A DNA stretch of 64,000 nucleotides from Oscillospiraceae bacterium (GTDB taxonomy: Bacteria > Bacillota > Clostridia > UBA1381 > UBA9506). This document shows, piece after piece, positions 36,014-44,270 of this stretch. The position numbers were made by a program, and so were the translations under genes. How positions within the stretch are numbered: position 1 is the first letter of the stretch; each line of letters starts with the position of its first letter. The notes below the pieces were generated by a model. The model was given only the letters and a program-made list of their open reading frames with translations, ran no database searches and was not told the origin of the DNA. The stretch spans positions 44,221 to 108,220 of the forward strand of contig SVJQ01000004.1 of the NCBI GenBank assembly GCA_015068905.1, given 5' to 3'.

Positions 36014-36910
36014 ATGGAGATAAAGATTTACATCGATGTTTTATTTTTCACAAATTTTATTTTTGACTATTTGCTGTTATGGCTGACCGGCCTTTTGTGC
36101 CGCAGCAGCTCTGCTACCTTTCCCCGGCTTTTCTCTGCCGCCTGCGTTGGTGCCTTGTATGCTACACTTATGTTTTTTCTCCCTGTATCCTTTCTGTATG
36201 CCCTGCCCTGCAAACTGCTCATTGGCATTCTGATGGTGGCGCTCACCTTCCGCCCCCGACGGATTCGTTTGCTGGTGCAATATGCCTGCATTTTTTACAC
36301 AGTCAGTGCATTTTTGGGCGGTGCCGCCTTCAGCTTTTTTTATTTTTCAGGCAGCAGCGGCACATTCGGGGCTGTCTTACGAAACGGCAGTATGTACATA
36401 AACATACCAACCTATCAGCTTCTGCTTTTGGCAATTTTTTGTATGCCTATTGTAAGGTTTGCCTTTTTCTGCGGCAAAAAGATGCTGCAAAACGCTCAAA
36501 AAACTACAGAGCTCTCTGTTGAATATGAGGGAAAAGCCCTGCGCCTGCACGGTTTTTATGACAGCGGCAACCGGCTGCAGGAGGCAGCGAGTGGCAAAAG
36601 CGTCATCATTGCCCAATGGAACCGTGCAAAGCACTTCTTTCCTGACTGCCGACACCCCGAGGATGTAAAAGGTCTTATCCCCATCCCCTTTCACACCCTG
36701 ACAGAAGACGGGCTTTTATATGCTTTTTTGCCCGACGCAATTTACATCCTGAAAAAGCACACAAAAATACAAACCGAAACCGTCTATATTGGCCTAATTG
36801 ACCGGACGTTTGATCATCATCAAAATTGGGACGCCATCCTGCCCCACGACTTTGAGGGAGAGAATCATTATGAAACCAAGCCTACTTCGAAAACTGCTGA
36901 CTTTAGCTGA
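36014..36910 (+). CDS. spoIIGA: Sigma-E processing peptidase SpoIIGA
   Basis: 298 residues. Five N-terminal transmembrane segments (about 8-150) anchor a cytoplasmic aspartic protease domain whose catalytic Asp is in GFYDSGN. The protein cleaves the pro-sequence from pro-sigma-E in the mother cell after SpoIIR signalling. The start begins [19 protein letters not shown], typical of the family. It overlaps sigE by 41 bases. Confidence 0.93.
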   Translation: MEIKIYIDVLFFTNFIFDYLLLWLTGLLCRSSSATFPRLFSAACVGALYATLMFFLPVSFLYALPCKLLIGILMVALTFRPRRIRLLVQYACIFYTVSAFLGGAAFSFFYFSGSSGTFGAVLRNGSMYINIPTYQLLLLAIFCMPIVRFAFFCGKKMLQNAQKTTELSVEYEGKALRLHGFYDSGNRLQEAASGKSVIIAQWNRAKHFFPDCRHPEDVKGLIPIPFHTLTEDGLLYAFLPDAIYILKKHTKIQTETVYIGLIDRTFDHHQNWDAILPHDFEGENHYETKPTSKTADFS

Positions 36911-37607
36911 AATCAGAACTAAAAAAATCATAAGATGGTTATTAGACGACGGCCAGCCGGTTCTGTATATTGGCGGTAGCGAAGCCCTGCCGCCACCCCT
37001 GACACCGGAGGAAGAGGCAAGTCTGCTCGCCCGCCTGACCCCTGATGCAAAAGAGGTTAAAAAAACTTTAATCGAACACAATCTGAGGCTGGTTGTCTAT
37101 GTGGCACGCAAGTTCGAAAACACAGGCATTAACATTGAAGATTTAATCTCCATCGGCTCTATCGGGCTCATTAAAGCCATTAACACCTTTGACACCGGTA
37201 AAAACATCAAGCTTGCCACCTATGCCTCCAGATGCATTGAAAATGAGATTTTAATGCATCTTCGAAAGACCCATAACGCCAAAACCGAAATCTCCATTGA
37301 CGAACCCCTAAACACCGATTGGGACGGAAATGAGCTTTTGCTCTCTGACGTATTGGGAACAGATGCTGACGAAATTTCAAAGCGCTTAGATGATGAGGTT
37401 GATCGGGAGCTTTTATACAGCGCGCTGGGTCACCTTTCTGATCGTGAAAAGCAAATTATGGAGCTACGGTTCGGTCTTCATGCAAAAAAAGAAAAAACAC
37501 AAAAAGAAGTCGCCGATATGCTTGGTATTTCTCAGTCCTACATCTCAAGACTGGAAAAGCGCATTATCGAGCGACTCAAAAAAGAATTTATAAAGCTCAG
37601 CCAATAG
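36870..37607 (+). CDS. sigE: RNA polymerase sporulation sigma factor SigE
   Basis: 245 residues from ATG 36870, with GAGGGAGAG upstream; a start 24 codons earlier has no support. A pro-sequence of about 30 residues precedes [12 protein letters not shown], the conserved region near the SpoIIGA cut. Regions 2 ([19 protein letters not shown]) and 4.2 ([19 protein letters not shown]) are intact. It directs early mother-cell transcription. The sigG gene that usually follows is absent; instead an opposed gene overlaps the 3' end by 11 bp. Confidence 0.97.
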   Translation: MKPSLLRKLLTLAEIRTKKIIRWLLDDGQPVLYIGGSEALPPPLTPEEEASLLARLTPDAKEVKKTLIEHNLRLVVYVARKFENTGINIEDLISIGSIGLIKAINTFDTGKNIKLATYASRCIENEILMHLRKTHNAKTEISIDEPLNTDWDGNELLLSDVLGTDADEISKRLDDEVDRELLYSALGHLSDREKQIMELRFGLHAKKEKTQKEVADMLGISQSYISRLEKRIIERLKKEFIKLSQ

Positions 37608-38451
37608 TTTTTAAAATGTGGTCTACATAGATGTCCACTACGTCAAGGTCAGTCAAGTGGTAAAGCATTCTGGCGCCTACCACATCTTCAATTTCATTAA
37701 AAATCATTTGCCCGTCGGAGAACATAAAATCAATGCCAACAAAGCCAAAGTCAAAAAGGTCAATCACCTTGTTCACCAAAGCTTCTTCCTCGCAAGACAG
37801 TTCATACCTTGTGGCAGAGCCGCCTAAGCAATAGTTACTGCGAAAGTCATCATCACGGGCGCGGAGCATTGCGGCCACAATTTGCCTGCCCACCACATAC
37901 ACGCGCAGGTCTCTGCCCAAATCCTTCACGGGCTGTTGCATTAAAAATGTATCATGGTTATAATTTTGAAGCGTTTCAGAAAGAGACGCTTCATTTTTTA
38001 TCCATAAAACGTCAATACCCCCGTGACCGTCACGAGGTTTTATTACTAAAGGATAGCCAAGTTCCGCGCCAATCCCAGCCGCAGAGCCGTGATTTGCCAC
38101 CCGACTGACCGGCGTAGGTACACCTGCACCGGCTACCACCTGCAGGGTGCGCGCCTTATCGTTTGCCACCAGCGACACCTGAGAATTATTAAACACACGG
38201 TAACTCATCAGCTCTAGCTGATAAGAAAATAAGGGCTCATCTGCACGCATGACCACAAAGTCAGGCTTTTCTATAGGCTTTCCCTCATAGAAAAGGGTCA
38301 GACCGTTTTCCGACGTTCCGTAAGAAAAGTTTTCAAAATAATAAAGCTGAATGCTTGCGCCCTGTCTTTTTGCGGCATCTTCATAAAATGTCACATTATG
38401 CCGATTGCGCTCAGCATCTTGTTTCCTGTAAATCAGCCAGCCTGTTTTCAT
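37597..38451 (-). CDS. RimK-type ATP-grasp ligase, first of a tandem pair
   Basis: 284 residues. ATP-grasp fold: the central domain has [15 protein letters not shown] (ATP-binding lysines and Gly-rich loop) and the C-terminal part [11 protein letters not shown] and [11 protein letters not shown] (metal-binding Glu/Asn region). Such enzymes join a carboxylate, via an acyl phosphate, to an amine or thiol. Start overlaps the stop of the second ligase gene by four bases (ATGA). Compared with its neighbour, the final motif reads NEIEDVVG rather than EVNSNAHF, so the acceptor site probably differs. Product unknown. Confidence 0.85.
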   Translation of the reverse strand: MKTGWLIYRKQDAERNRHNVTFYEDAAKRQGASIQLYYFENFSYGTSENGLTLFYEGKPIEKPDFVVMRADEPLFSYQLELMSYRVFNNSQVSLVANDKARTLQVVAGAGVPTPVSRVANHGSAAGIGAELGYPLVIKPRDGHGGIDVLWIKNEASLSETLQNYNHDTFLMQQPVKDLGRDLRVYVVGRQIVAAMLRARDDDFRSNYCLGGSATRYELSCEEEALVNKVIDLFDFGFVGIDFMFSDGQMIFNEIEDVVGARMLYHLTDLDVVDIYVDHILKTIG

Positions 38452-39332
38452 ACTTCTTCCTCCAGCTTTTTGCTAATATATGCCATAATCTCTGCTGCCG
38501 CATCCACACCGGTGCAGTCATACAGATTTTTAAAATGTGCGTTAGAATTAACCTCGCATAAAATCGGCTCATCGTTTTCTCCAAATAAAAAGTCTACCCC
38601 TGCAAAATCAAGACCCAAGGCTTTGCAAACCAAAATCGCCATTTCTTTTTGCTCCTCGGTAGGCTCATAGGGTTTCATTGAACCGCCGGAGGTAATGCCG
38701 GCACGAAAATCACCGGTTTCACTAAAGCGGAGCATAGCTGCAATGACACGGTCACCCACCACCTGCAAGCGAATATCACGTCCTGTGCTTGCGGCAATAA
38801 ATTCCTGAAAAATAAAGGGCACGCCGGCTAAGCTTTTCACCTTTTCTTTTGCCTCTTCTTGGGTATTGACCAGATAGACCTGCGCACCAAAAGAGCCAAA
38901 GCATTCTTTGATGACCATAGGAAAGCCAAGTGCCTCCCCTGCCGTTTCCACAAAATCCAAATCCGTATAACCAACTGCCGGATAGGTCATAGGTGCACAA
39001 ATGGTTTTCGGCATAGGTACAACTCCTGACAGAGCAAGATGGGTCAGGCTTTTGTCGTCACAGGCCTCAATCGCCGCCGCCGAGTTAAACAGAGGGACGC
39101 CCATACCCTCCAAAAGCTTTGCAAGGCGGATGTCCTTATCCCAAAACAGCACAAAGTCAGGCTTCTCCTGCTCTTTCAAAAAACCGCTGCTGATTTCGCT
39201 TAACAAATCACAGCCGGTTTTCACTAAAAGAGTAAGCCCTGCCGCTTCGGCACCTTTTTTCAGCCGTTCATATAAATCTGTAAATTTACTTGTCTGTAAA
39301 AAATGGTTTACTACCAAAAAGCCCTTTTGCAC
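38448..39332 (-). CDS. RimK-type ATP-grasp ligase, second of a tandem pair
   Basis: 294 residues. ATP-grasp motifs: PMVIKECFGSFGAQVYLV, FIFQEFIAASTGRDIRLQVVG (first 20 residues considered), FAGVDFLFGEND and CEVNSNAHFKN, the last matching the RimK/LysX metal-binding pattern. N-terminal pre-ATP-grasp region about 1-95. RimK relatives add glutamate to protein or peptide C-termini or to amino-carrier proteins. It is upstream of its paralogue and 45 bp downstream of a small membrane protein gene. Confidence 0.85.
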   Translation of the reverse strand: MQKGFLVVNHFLQTSKFTDLYERLKKGAEAAGLTLLVKTGCDLLSEISSGFLKEQEKPDFVLFWDKDIRLAKLLEGMGVPLFNSAAAIEACDDKSLTHLALSGVVPMPKTICAPMTYPAVGYTDLDFVETAGEALGFPMVIKECFGSFGAQVYLVNTQEEAKEKVKSLAGVPFIFQEFIAASTGRDIRLQVVGDRVIAAMLRFSETGDFRAGITSGGSMKPYEPTEEQKEMAILVCKALGLDFAGVDFLFGENDEPILCEVNSNAHFKNLYDCTGVDAAAEIMAYISKKLEEEV

Positions 39333-39377
39333 GCTGTCACCGCTTTCCTTGTTAGTCTGTAAGATTGTAATTACAAA

Positions 39378-39824
39378 TCAATACCCGTATAGCCACGGTG
39401 TTGGCACCAAAAAGGTATAGGGAGCCGTAACAACCGCAAAAATCAATGCAAGCTTCCATCTGACCGATTTATCACATTGCTTAAAAGTAATATAATAATT
39501 AAACAGAAAAATGCAAACCGCTGAGAGTATTAATGCAGGAACTGTCAATAGCAGTTCAATGCTTCCTGCTTCAAAAACAACCATCATCATTAGCATATAT
39601 GCCGAGCCAATAATATCAGACAAAATGCCGATACCAAATATTTTCAAAATTGTTTTTTTATAAAATGTTTTCTTTTCCTGCATCTTTAAAGCAAACATAC
39701 TGACAACTAAAACAACACTGTCAATGATAAAATTACCGGGAAGAACCACCAGCCAAGCTTGTGGAAACAACATAAGCATCCAAAGCGGAAATAAAACATT
39801 ATAAAGCCTGGTTTCTTTTTTCAT
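39378..39824 (-). CDS. Uncharacterised four-helix membrane protein
   Basis: 148 residues from ATG 39824 (AAAGGAGA upstream); a GTG 24 codons earlier falls at the predicted transcript start and has no ribosome site. Four hydrophobic segments are predicted (about 10-30, 33-48, 63-105, 124-140), with basic residues on the cytoplasmic side and an aromatic C-terminus (TPWLYGY). No family recognised. It shares a promoter with the two ATP-grasp ligases downstream, and no terminator is visible between them, so they are likely one operon. Confidence 0.7.
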   Translation of the reverse strand: MKKETRLYNVLFPLWMLMLFPQAWLVVLPGNFIIDSVVLVVSMFALKMQEKKTFYKKTILKIFGIGILSDIIGSAYMLMMMVVFEAGSIELLLTVPALILSAVCIFLFNYYITFKQCDKSVRWKLALIFAVVTAPYTFLVPTPWLYGY

Positions 39825-39907
39825 TTCAGTTCTCCTTTCGCAACTTCCCCCTGCCCTTGTATAGGAGCGGACGCCCCCACTGAGCGATATAAACACGTCT
39901 CACACTT

Positions 39908-39936
39908 ATTCTACCACACACCTACCAAAAGGTCAA
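39908..39936 (-). promoter_or_regulatory. Promoter of the membrane protein/ATP-grasp unit
   Basis: TTGACC-17-TAGAAT on the minus strand, a housekeeping-type promoter. This argues against control by the neighbouring sporulation sigma factor. Confidence 0.6.
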
Positions 39937-39937
39937 A

Positions 39938-39979
39938 TAAAAAAGGCTGTAGCAAAATAGAACTATTTTGCTACAGCCT
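39938..39979 (-). terminator. Terminator of trxB
   Basis: AGGCTGTAGCAAAATAG and its exact complement pair around a 2-3 nt loop, with TTTTTT on the minus strand. It resembles the hairpin at 49334-49371. Confidence 0.85.
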
Positions 39980-40149
39980 CAAAATCAGGCAGAAATAGTA
40001 TTGCTTTTGTTGTCACTGTTTCGCCAGCCACAGGGCTGAGCGAAAAATGATGTCGAATGAGCGAACTGAATCCGAAGCTGTATACAGATACAGCGATGGT
40101 GAAGTTCGTTCATAGCTCCAGCGGTCGGCGCATTTTTAGCCAGACCCTA
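39980..40149. other. Non-coding spacer sharing a 19-bp motif with 46781-46799
   Basis: Contains GGTGAAGTTCGTTCATAGC at 40098-40116, matched with one difference at 46781-46799, and a hairpin (GCTGTAT/ATACAGC) next to it. On the minus strand an ATG in the shared motif opens a 42-codon frame (39985-40113) without ribosome site. The trxB transcript crosses it before terminating. No function seen. Confidence 0.4.
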
Positions 40150-41049
40150 TTATCCAATGTAGTTACAAGCCGCCAATGCCGCAATCGCACCATCTGCCGC
40201 AGCGGTGGTCACCTGACGGATGCGTTTAGAACGGCAATCGCCGGCAACAAAAATACCGGGTGCCGTTGTCAGGCAGTCTTCGCCTGCGTCTGCATAGCCC
40301 ATCTCGTTTAAGGTAATCACGTCTGAAAACGCCTCGTTTTGCGGAATCAGACCAATGGCAACGAACATACCGTCAACGGTCAGTTCTGTTACCTCATTGT
40401 CAGAAACCCGGCGCATCACAATACCGGTCAGCTCGTCTTCACCCAAAAGGCTATCTACAACGGTACCTAAAATCACTTCCACATTCGGCTTGGTTTTAAG
40501 CTGTTCTACCAGCTTGTCCTCACCGGTAAAGTAATCAAGGTTCTGCACCACATAAACCTTTTTCGAGGTTTCAGCTAAAAGCAGTGCCTCCTGAAGAGCA
40601 GAGTTACCGCCACCGATAACAGCAACGGTTTTGCCTTCATAAAACGCACCGTCACAAACAGCGCAGAAAGAAATGCCGTTACCCACCATTGCCTCTTCCT
40701 TTTCAAGACCTAACAGTCTGTGCTTGGCACCGGTTGCAATGATAACGGTTTTCGCCTGAAATTCGCCGCTGTCAGTTACAACGGTTTTCACATCACCGTC
40801 CTTGATGGAAAGCACTTCAGCACATTCAACCTCAGCCTCCAGCGCCAGCACCTGTTCAACCAGCTTTTCAGCAAATTCGTTACCGGTAACTAAGGCAAAG
40901 CCGGGGATGTTTTCTACCTTTGGGGAAAAGGTAATCTGACCGCCAAAGGTACCTTTTTCAATAACCAAAACGGTTTTATTTGCCCTGCGGGCATATAAGG
41001 CGGCGGTCAGCCCCGCAGGGCCGCCGCCGATGATGATAATATCATACAT
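40150..41049 (-). CDS. trxB: Thioredoxin-disulfide reductase
   Basis: 299 residues. FAD loop GGGPAGLTAALYA, redox-active CAVC at about 134-137, and the NADPH motif GGGNSALQEALLLAE identify a low-molecular-weight thioredoxin reductase. It lies 10 bp after nrdD, whose C-terminus carries a thioredoxin/glutaredoxin-like domain, and no free trxA is nearby. Reduction of that domain is the likely job. Confidence 0.95.
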   Translation of the reverse strand: MYDIIIIGGGPAGLTAALYARRANKTVLVIEKGTFGGQITFSPKVENIPGFALVTGNEFAEKLVEQVLALEAEVECAEVLSIKDGDVKTVVTDSGEFQAKTVIIATGAKHRLLGLEKEEAMVGNGISFCAVCDGAFYEGKTVAVIGGGNSALQEALLLAETSKKVYVVQNLDYFTGEDKLVEQLKTKPNVEVILGTVVDSLLGEDELTGIVMRRVSDNEVTELTVDGMFVAIGLIPQNEAFSDVITLNEMGYADAGEDCLTTAPGIFVAGDCRSKRIRQVTTAAADGAIAALAACNYIG

Positions 41050-41059
41050 AGTTAAATCC

Positions 41060-43435
41060 TCACGCCTGAAGGAGTTTCTTAATGTCAGAAACGCCGTGAT
41101 ATTTTGCTACTTCACCGTCTTTGATGATAACCAGAGTCGGTGCCTGCTTAACACCCAGCTTGGTTGCAAGCTCTGCATTTTCGTTAGCAAGCAGCTTTTC
41201 ATAAGAAACGCCGGCTTTATCTAAAACGGAGCAAGCAATTTTACAGTTGGGGCAGGTTGCTGTTGTGAAGAGGTAGGTACCATCTGTCACAGCACCAGCT
41301 TCTACTGCAGGCGCTTCTACTGCCTCAGCCTGTGCAGGGCGTTCAGCCTTTTCAAGCTTAGAGTTTGCAATGTCATACACCTTACGGTCCTTATATTCCT
41401 GAGACTTACCGTCGTTCCAGTTCTGAACCGGACGGTAGTAACCGGTGATACGGCTATATACCTCAGTTGCGCTGCCACAGTCAGGGCAGGTGAATTCTTC
41501 ACCGGCAATGTAGCCGTGGTTTTTACATACAGAATATGTGGGTGACATGGTGTAATAAGGCAGCTTGTAGTTTTCTGCAATCTTACGAACCAGATCAGCC
41601 GCTGCACGCCAATCAGGCAGTTTTTCGCCTAAGAATGCGTGGAATACCGTACCGGAGGTATACAGAGTCTGCAGTTCATCCTGAATGTCAAGGGCGGTGA
41701 AGATATCCTCAGTATAGCCAACAGGCAGATGTGAGCTGTTGGTATAATAAGGCTTGTCCTCAGCACATTTAGCCGCTGTGATAATGTCAGGATAATGCTT
41801 TAAGTCGTGCTTAGCCAGACGGAAAGCGGTAGACTCAGCCGGTGTTGCTTCTAAGTTATACAGGTCACCGTACTGTTCCTGATAGTCAGACAGACGGTCA
41901 CGCATGTGATTTAATACGTTCTTGGTAAACGCCTGAGCGCGTTCATTTGTCAGGTCTGCCTTAATCCATTTTGCGTTTAAGCACGCTTCATTCATACCAA
42001 CCAGACCGATGGTTGAGAAATGGTTATTAAAGGTGCCTAAGTAGCGCTTGGTGTAGGGATACAGACCGGCATCTAACAGCTTACTGATAACGGTACGTTT
42101 AACCTTTAAGGAACGTGCCGCGATATCCATCATCTTGTCTAAGCGTGTATAGAAATCAGTTTCATTTTCAGCTAAATATGCAATTCTGGGGATGTTAATG
42201 GTAACAACACCCACAGAACCGGTAGACTCACCGCTACCAAAGAAACCGCCGGATTTTTTACGCAGTTCACGCAGGTCAAGACGGAGACGGCAGCACATAG
42301 AACGAACGTCAGAGGGTTCCATGTCAGAGTTGATGTAGTTTGAGAAATAAGGAGTACCGTATTTTGCTGTCATTTCAAACAGCAGACGGTTGTTTTCAGT
42401 ATCGGACCAGTCAAAGTCGCGAGTGATAGAATAGGTCGGGATGGGATACTGGAAGCCACGGCCGTTAGCGTCACCCTCAATCATGATTTCGATGAACGCC
42501 TTGTTGACCATATCCATTTCTTTCTGGCAATCTTTATACTTAAAGTCAAGCTCTTTGCCGCCAACAATACAGTTAAGCTCAGCTAAGTCATTAGGCACAA
42601 CCCAGTCAAGTGTGATATTGGAGAACGGTGCCTGTGTGCCCCAACGTGAGGGGGTGTTAACGCCGTAAACAAAGGACTGGATGCACTGCTTAACTTCCTT
42701 CTGAGTTAAATTGTCAACCTTAACAAAGGGTGCAAGATAGGTATCAAATGAGGAGAATGCCTGAGCGCCTGCCCATTCATTCTGCATAATACCCAGGAAG
42801 TTAACCATCTGATTACACAGGGTAGATAAGTGGCTTGCAGGCGCAGAGGTAATCTTGCCCGGAACTCCGCCTAAGCCCTCCTGAATCAGCTGTTTTAAAG
42901 ACCAACCTGCACAATAACCGGTCAGCATAGAAAGGTCATGAAGGTGAATATCCGCATTTTTATGTGCATTGCCGATTTCATCGTCATAAATTTCAGACAG
43001 CCAGTAGTTAGCTGTTACCGCACCGGAGTTGCTTAAAATCAGGCCACCTACAGAATAGGTAACGGTTGAATTTTCTTTTACACGCCAGTCGTTAATGTTT
43101 AAGTAGTTGTCCACAATGGCTTTATAGTCCACCATAGTGGCATTAATGTTACGGATTTTTTCTCTCTGACGACGGTAAATAATGTACGCCTTTGCAACAT
43201 CACTGTACCCTGCCTTAATCAAAACAGACTCTACGCTGTCCTGAATGTGTTCCACAGAGATTTTTCCATCCTCAATTTTCGGTGCAAATTCTGCTGTAAC
43301 TTTTAATGCTAAAAAATCTACAATATCACTATGATACTGGATCTGACACGCTTCAAACGCCTGTGTAATCGCAGTACTAATTTTACTTAAATCAAAATCA
43401 ACAATCTTTCCGTCACGTTTTATAACGCTGTACAT
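41060..43435 (-). CDS. nrdD: Anaerobic ribonucleoside-triphosphate reductase with fused C-terminal redoxin
   Basis: 791 residues from ATG 43435 (AAGGAGAG upstream). An N-terminal ATP-cone (about 1-90) precedes the ten-stranded barrel. The zinc site is CKNHGYI...CPDCG, and the glycyl radical motif is RITGYYRPV (Gly665). After an Ala/Glu/Pro linker (about 697-715) comes a redoxin domain (about 718-791) with TCPNC (Cys728, Cys731) and a cis-Pro loop QAPT. Class III enzymes make dNTPs without oxygen, usually with formate as reductant; the fusion and the adjacent trxB suggest a thiol-driven type. Transcribed from an NrdR-controlled promoter. Confidence 0.96.
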   Translation of the reverse strand: MYSVIKRDGKIVDFDLSKISTAITQAFEACQIQYHSDIVDFLALKVTAEFAPKIEDGKISVEHIQDSVESVLIKAGYSDVAKAYIIYRRQREKIRNINATMVDYKAIVDNYLNINDWRVKENSTVTYSVGGLILSNSGAVTANYWLSEIYDDEIGNAHKNADIHLHDLSMLTGYCAGWSLKQLIQEGLGGVPGKITSAPASHLSTLCNQMVNFLGIMQNEWAGAQAFSSFDTYLAPFVKVDNLTQKEVKQCIQSFVYGVNTPSRWGTQAPFSNITLDWVVPNDLAELNCIVGGKELDFKYKDCQKEMDMVNKAFIEIMIEGDANGRGFQYPIPTYSITRDFDWSDTENNRLLFEMTAKYGTPYFSNYINSDMEPSDVRSMCCRLRLDLRELRKKSGGFFGSGESTGSVGVVTINIPRIAYLAENETDFYTRLDKMMDIAARSLKVKRTVISKLLDAGLYPYTKRYLGTFNNHFSTIGLVGMNEACLNAKWIKADLTNERAQAFTKNVLNHMRDRLSDYQEQYGDLYNLEATPAESTAFRLAKHDLKHYPDIITAAKCAEDKPYYTNSSHLPVGYTEDIFTALDIQDELQTLYTSGTVFHAFLGEKLPDWRAAADLVRKIAENYKLPYYTMSPTYSVCKNHGYIAGEEFTCPDCGSATEVYSRITGYYRPVQNWNDGKSQEYKDRKVYDIANSKLEKAERPAQAEAVEAPAVEAGAVTDGTYLFTTATCPNCKIACSVLDKAGVSYEKLLANENAELATKLGVKQAPTLVIIKDGEVAKYHGVSDIKKLLQA

Positions 43436-43459
43436 TAAAATCTCTCCTTTCAAAAATTT

Positions 43460-43500
43460 ATAAAAATAAAAATTACGCACTCAAACTTGCGGTGCGTAAT
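43460..43500 (-). promoter_or_regulatory. Leader hairpin of nrdD, possible attenuator
   Basis: ATTACGCAC and GTGCGTAAT pair at the very 5' end of the predicted nrdD transcript and are followed by TTTTATTTTTAT, resembling a weak intrinsic terminator upstream of the ribosome site. It could alternatively only stabilise the mRNA. Confidence 0.5.
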
Positions 43501-43502
43501 TT

Positions 43503-43531
43503 ATTATATCGTATATATATTGTTTTGTCAA
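43503..43531 (-). promoter_or_regulatory. Consensus promoter of nrdD
   Basis: TTGACA-17-TATAAT on the minus strand, exact consensus, immediately upstream of the leader hairpin. Confidence 0.85.
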
Positions 43532-43555
43532 TAGAAAAAACACAACATATTGTGT
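43510..43555 (-). promoter_or_regulatory. Tandem NrdR boxes over the nrdD promoter
   Basis: Read on the plus strand, ACACAACATATTGTGT (43540-43555) matches the NrdR box ACACWATATATWGTGT at 15 of 16 positions, and CGTATATATATTGTTT (43510-43525) at 11. They are 30 bp apart centre to centre (about three turns). One overlaps the promoter spacer and the other lies just upstream of the -35, the arrangement used by the NrdR repressor of ribonucleotide reductase genes. Confidence 0.8.
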
Positions 43556-43558
43556 TTT

Positions 43559-44254
43559 TTATAAACCGCGCAGTGAAACCTCTGAAAGGTGCTCTGCTGC
43601 TGCATTTTTCATGTTTTCCATCACATTTTTGTCTACAGAATGAAGATTTTCGCCAATTAAACAGCCGGAATCGACAAAAATTTGGAGGAAATATTTAGGT
43701 GCGCCTTGTATCCGTTTGGCAATCGCCACTATATCTTGTGTAGTATGAAATTCTGCCACAACAGTGGTGCGGAATTCATAAGCCACCCGACCCTCCAGCA
43801 AAAAGTCAATACTCTCCTCAATGGGGGTCGTATCAAAATCCGGCACGGCTATTGTTTCACCATAACGCTCCATAGAATTTTTTATATCCATAGCGACATA
43901 ATCAAGCAAACCCTCATTGACTAAAGATGCAAGCCTGTCGGGAAAACTGCCGTTTGTGTCAAGCTTCACCTGATAGCCCAGCGCTTTTACCTTGCGGATA
44001 AAATCAGGCAGTTCTTTTTGCAAAAGGGGCTCGCCGCCGGTGATACACACGCCGTCTAAAATGCCTACCCTTTTAGTTAAATAAGAAAGAACTGACTCAT
44101 CGCTATAGGTTTCCCCCTTCTCCTGCGTTTCTGTCACCAAAAGGGCATTATGGCAAAAAGGGCAGCGAAAATTACACCCTTTGGTGAAAAGAGTGCAGGC
44201 AACATGCTCGGGATAGTCAAGTAAGGTCAATTTCTGAAAGCCTGAAAAATTCAT
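43559..44254 (-). CDS. nrdG: Anaerobic ribonucleotide reductase activating protein NrdG
   Basis: 231 residues from ATG 44254 (GAGGAG upstream); an earlier in-frame start lies in the transporter gene. Radical-SAM cluster motif CNFRCPFC near residue 23, then GGEPLLQ and KLDTNGSFP. It generates the glycyl radical on NrdD using SAM. It is translated just after the AEC transporter (16-bp gap), while nrdD has its own promoter downstream. Confidence 0.93.
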   Translation of the reverse strand: MNFSGFQKLTLLDYPEHVACTLFTKGCNFRCPFCHNALLVTETQEKGETYSDESVLSYLTKRVGILDGVCITGGEPLLQKELPDFIRKVKALGYQVKLDTNGSFPDRLASLVNEGLLDYVAMDIKNSMERYGETIAVPDFDTTPIEESIDFLLEGRVAYEFRTTVVAEFHTTQDIVAIAKRIQGAPKYFLQIFVDSGCLIGENLHSVDKNVMENMKNAAAEHLSEVSLRGL

Positions 44255-44270
44255 AGATATACTCCTCAAT

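Noticed and set aside
37597..39332. Graspetide (microviridin-like) cluster
   Set aside because: Two ATP-grasps are present but no precursor peptide, acetyltransferase or exporter with the expected features is nearby.
39985..40113. 42-codon minus-strand ORF starting in the shared 19-bp motif
   Set aside because: No ribosome site, odd composition rich in Cys/His/Ile, and a different protein from the other copy; more likely repeat-derived.
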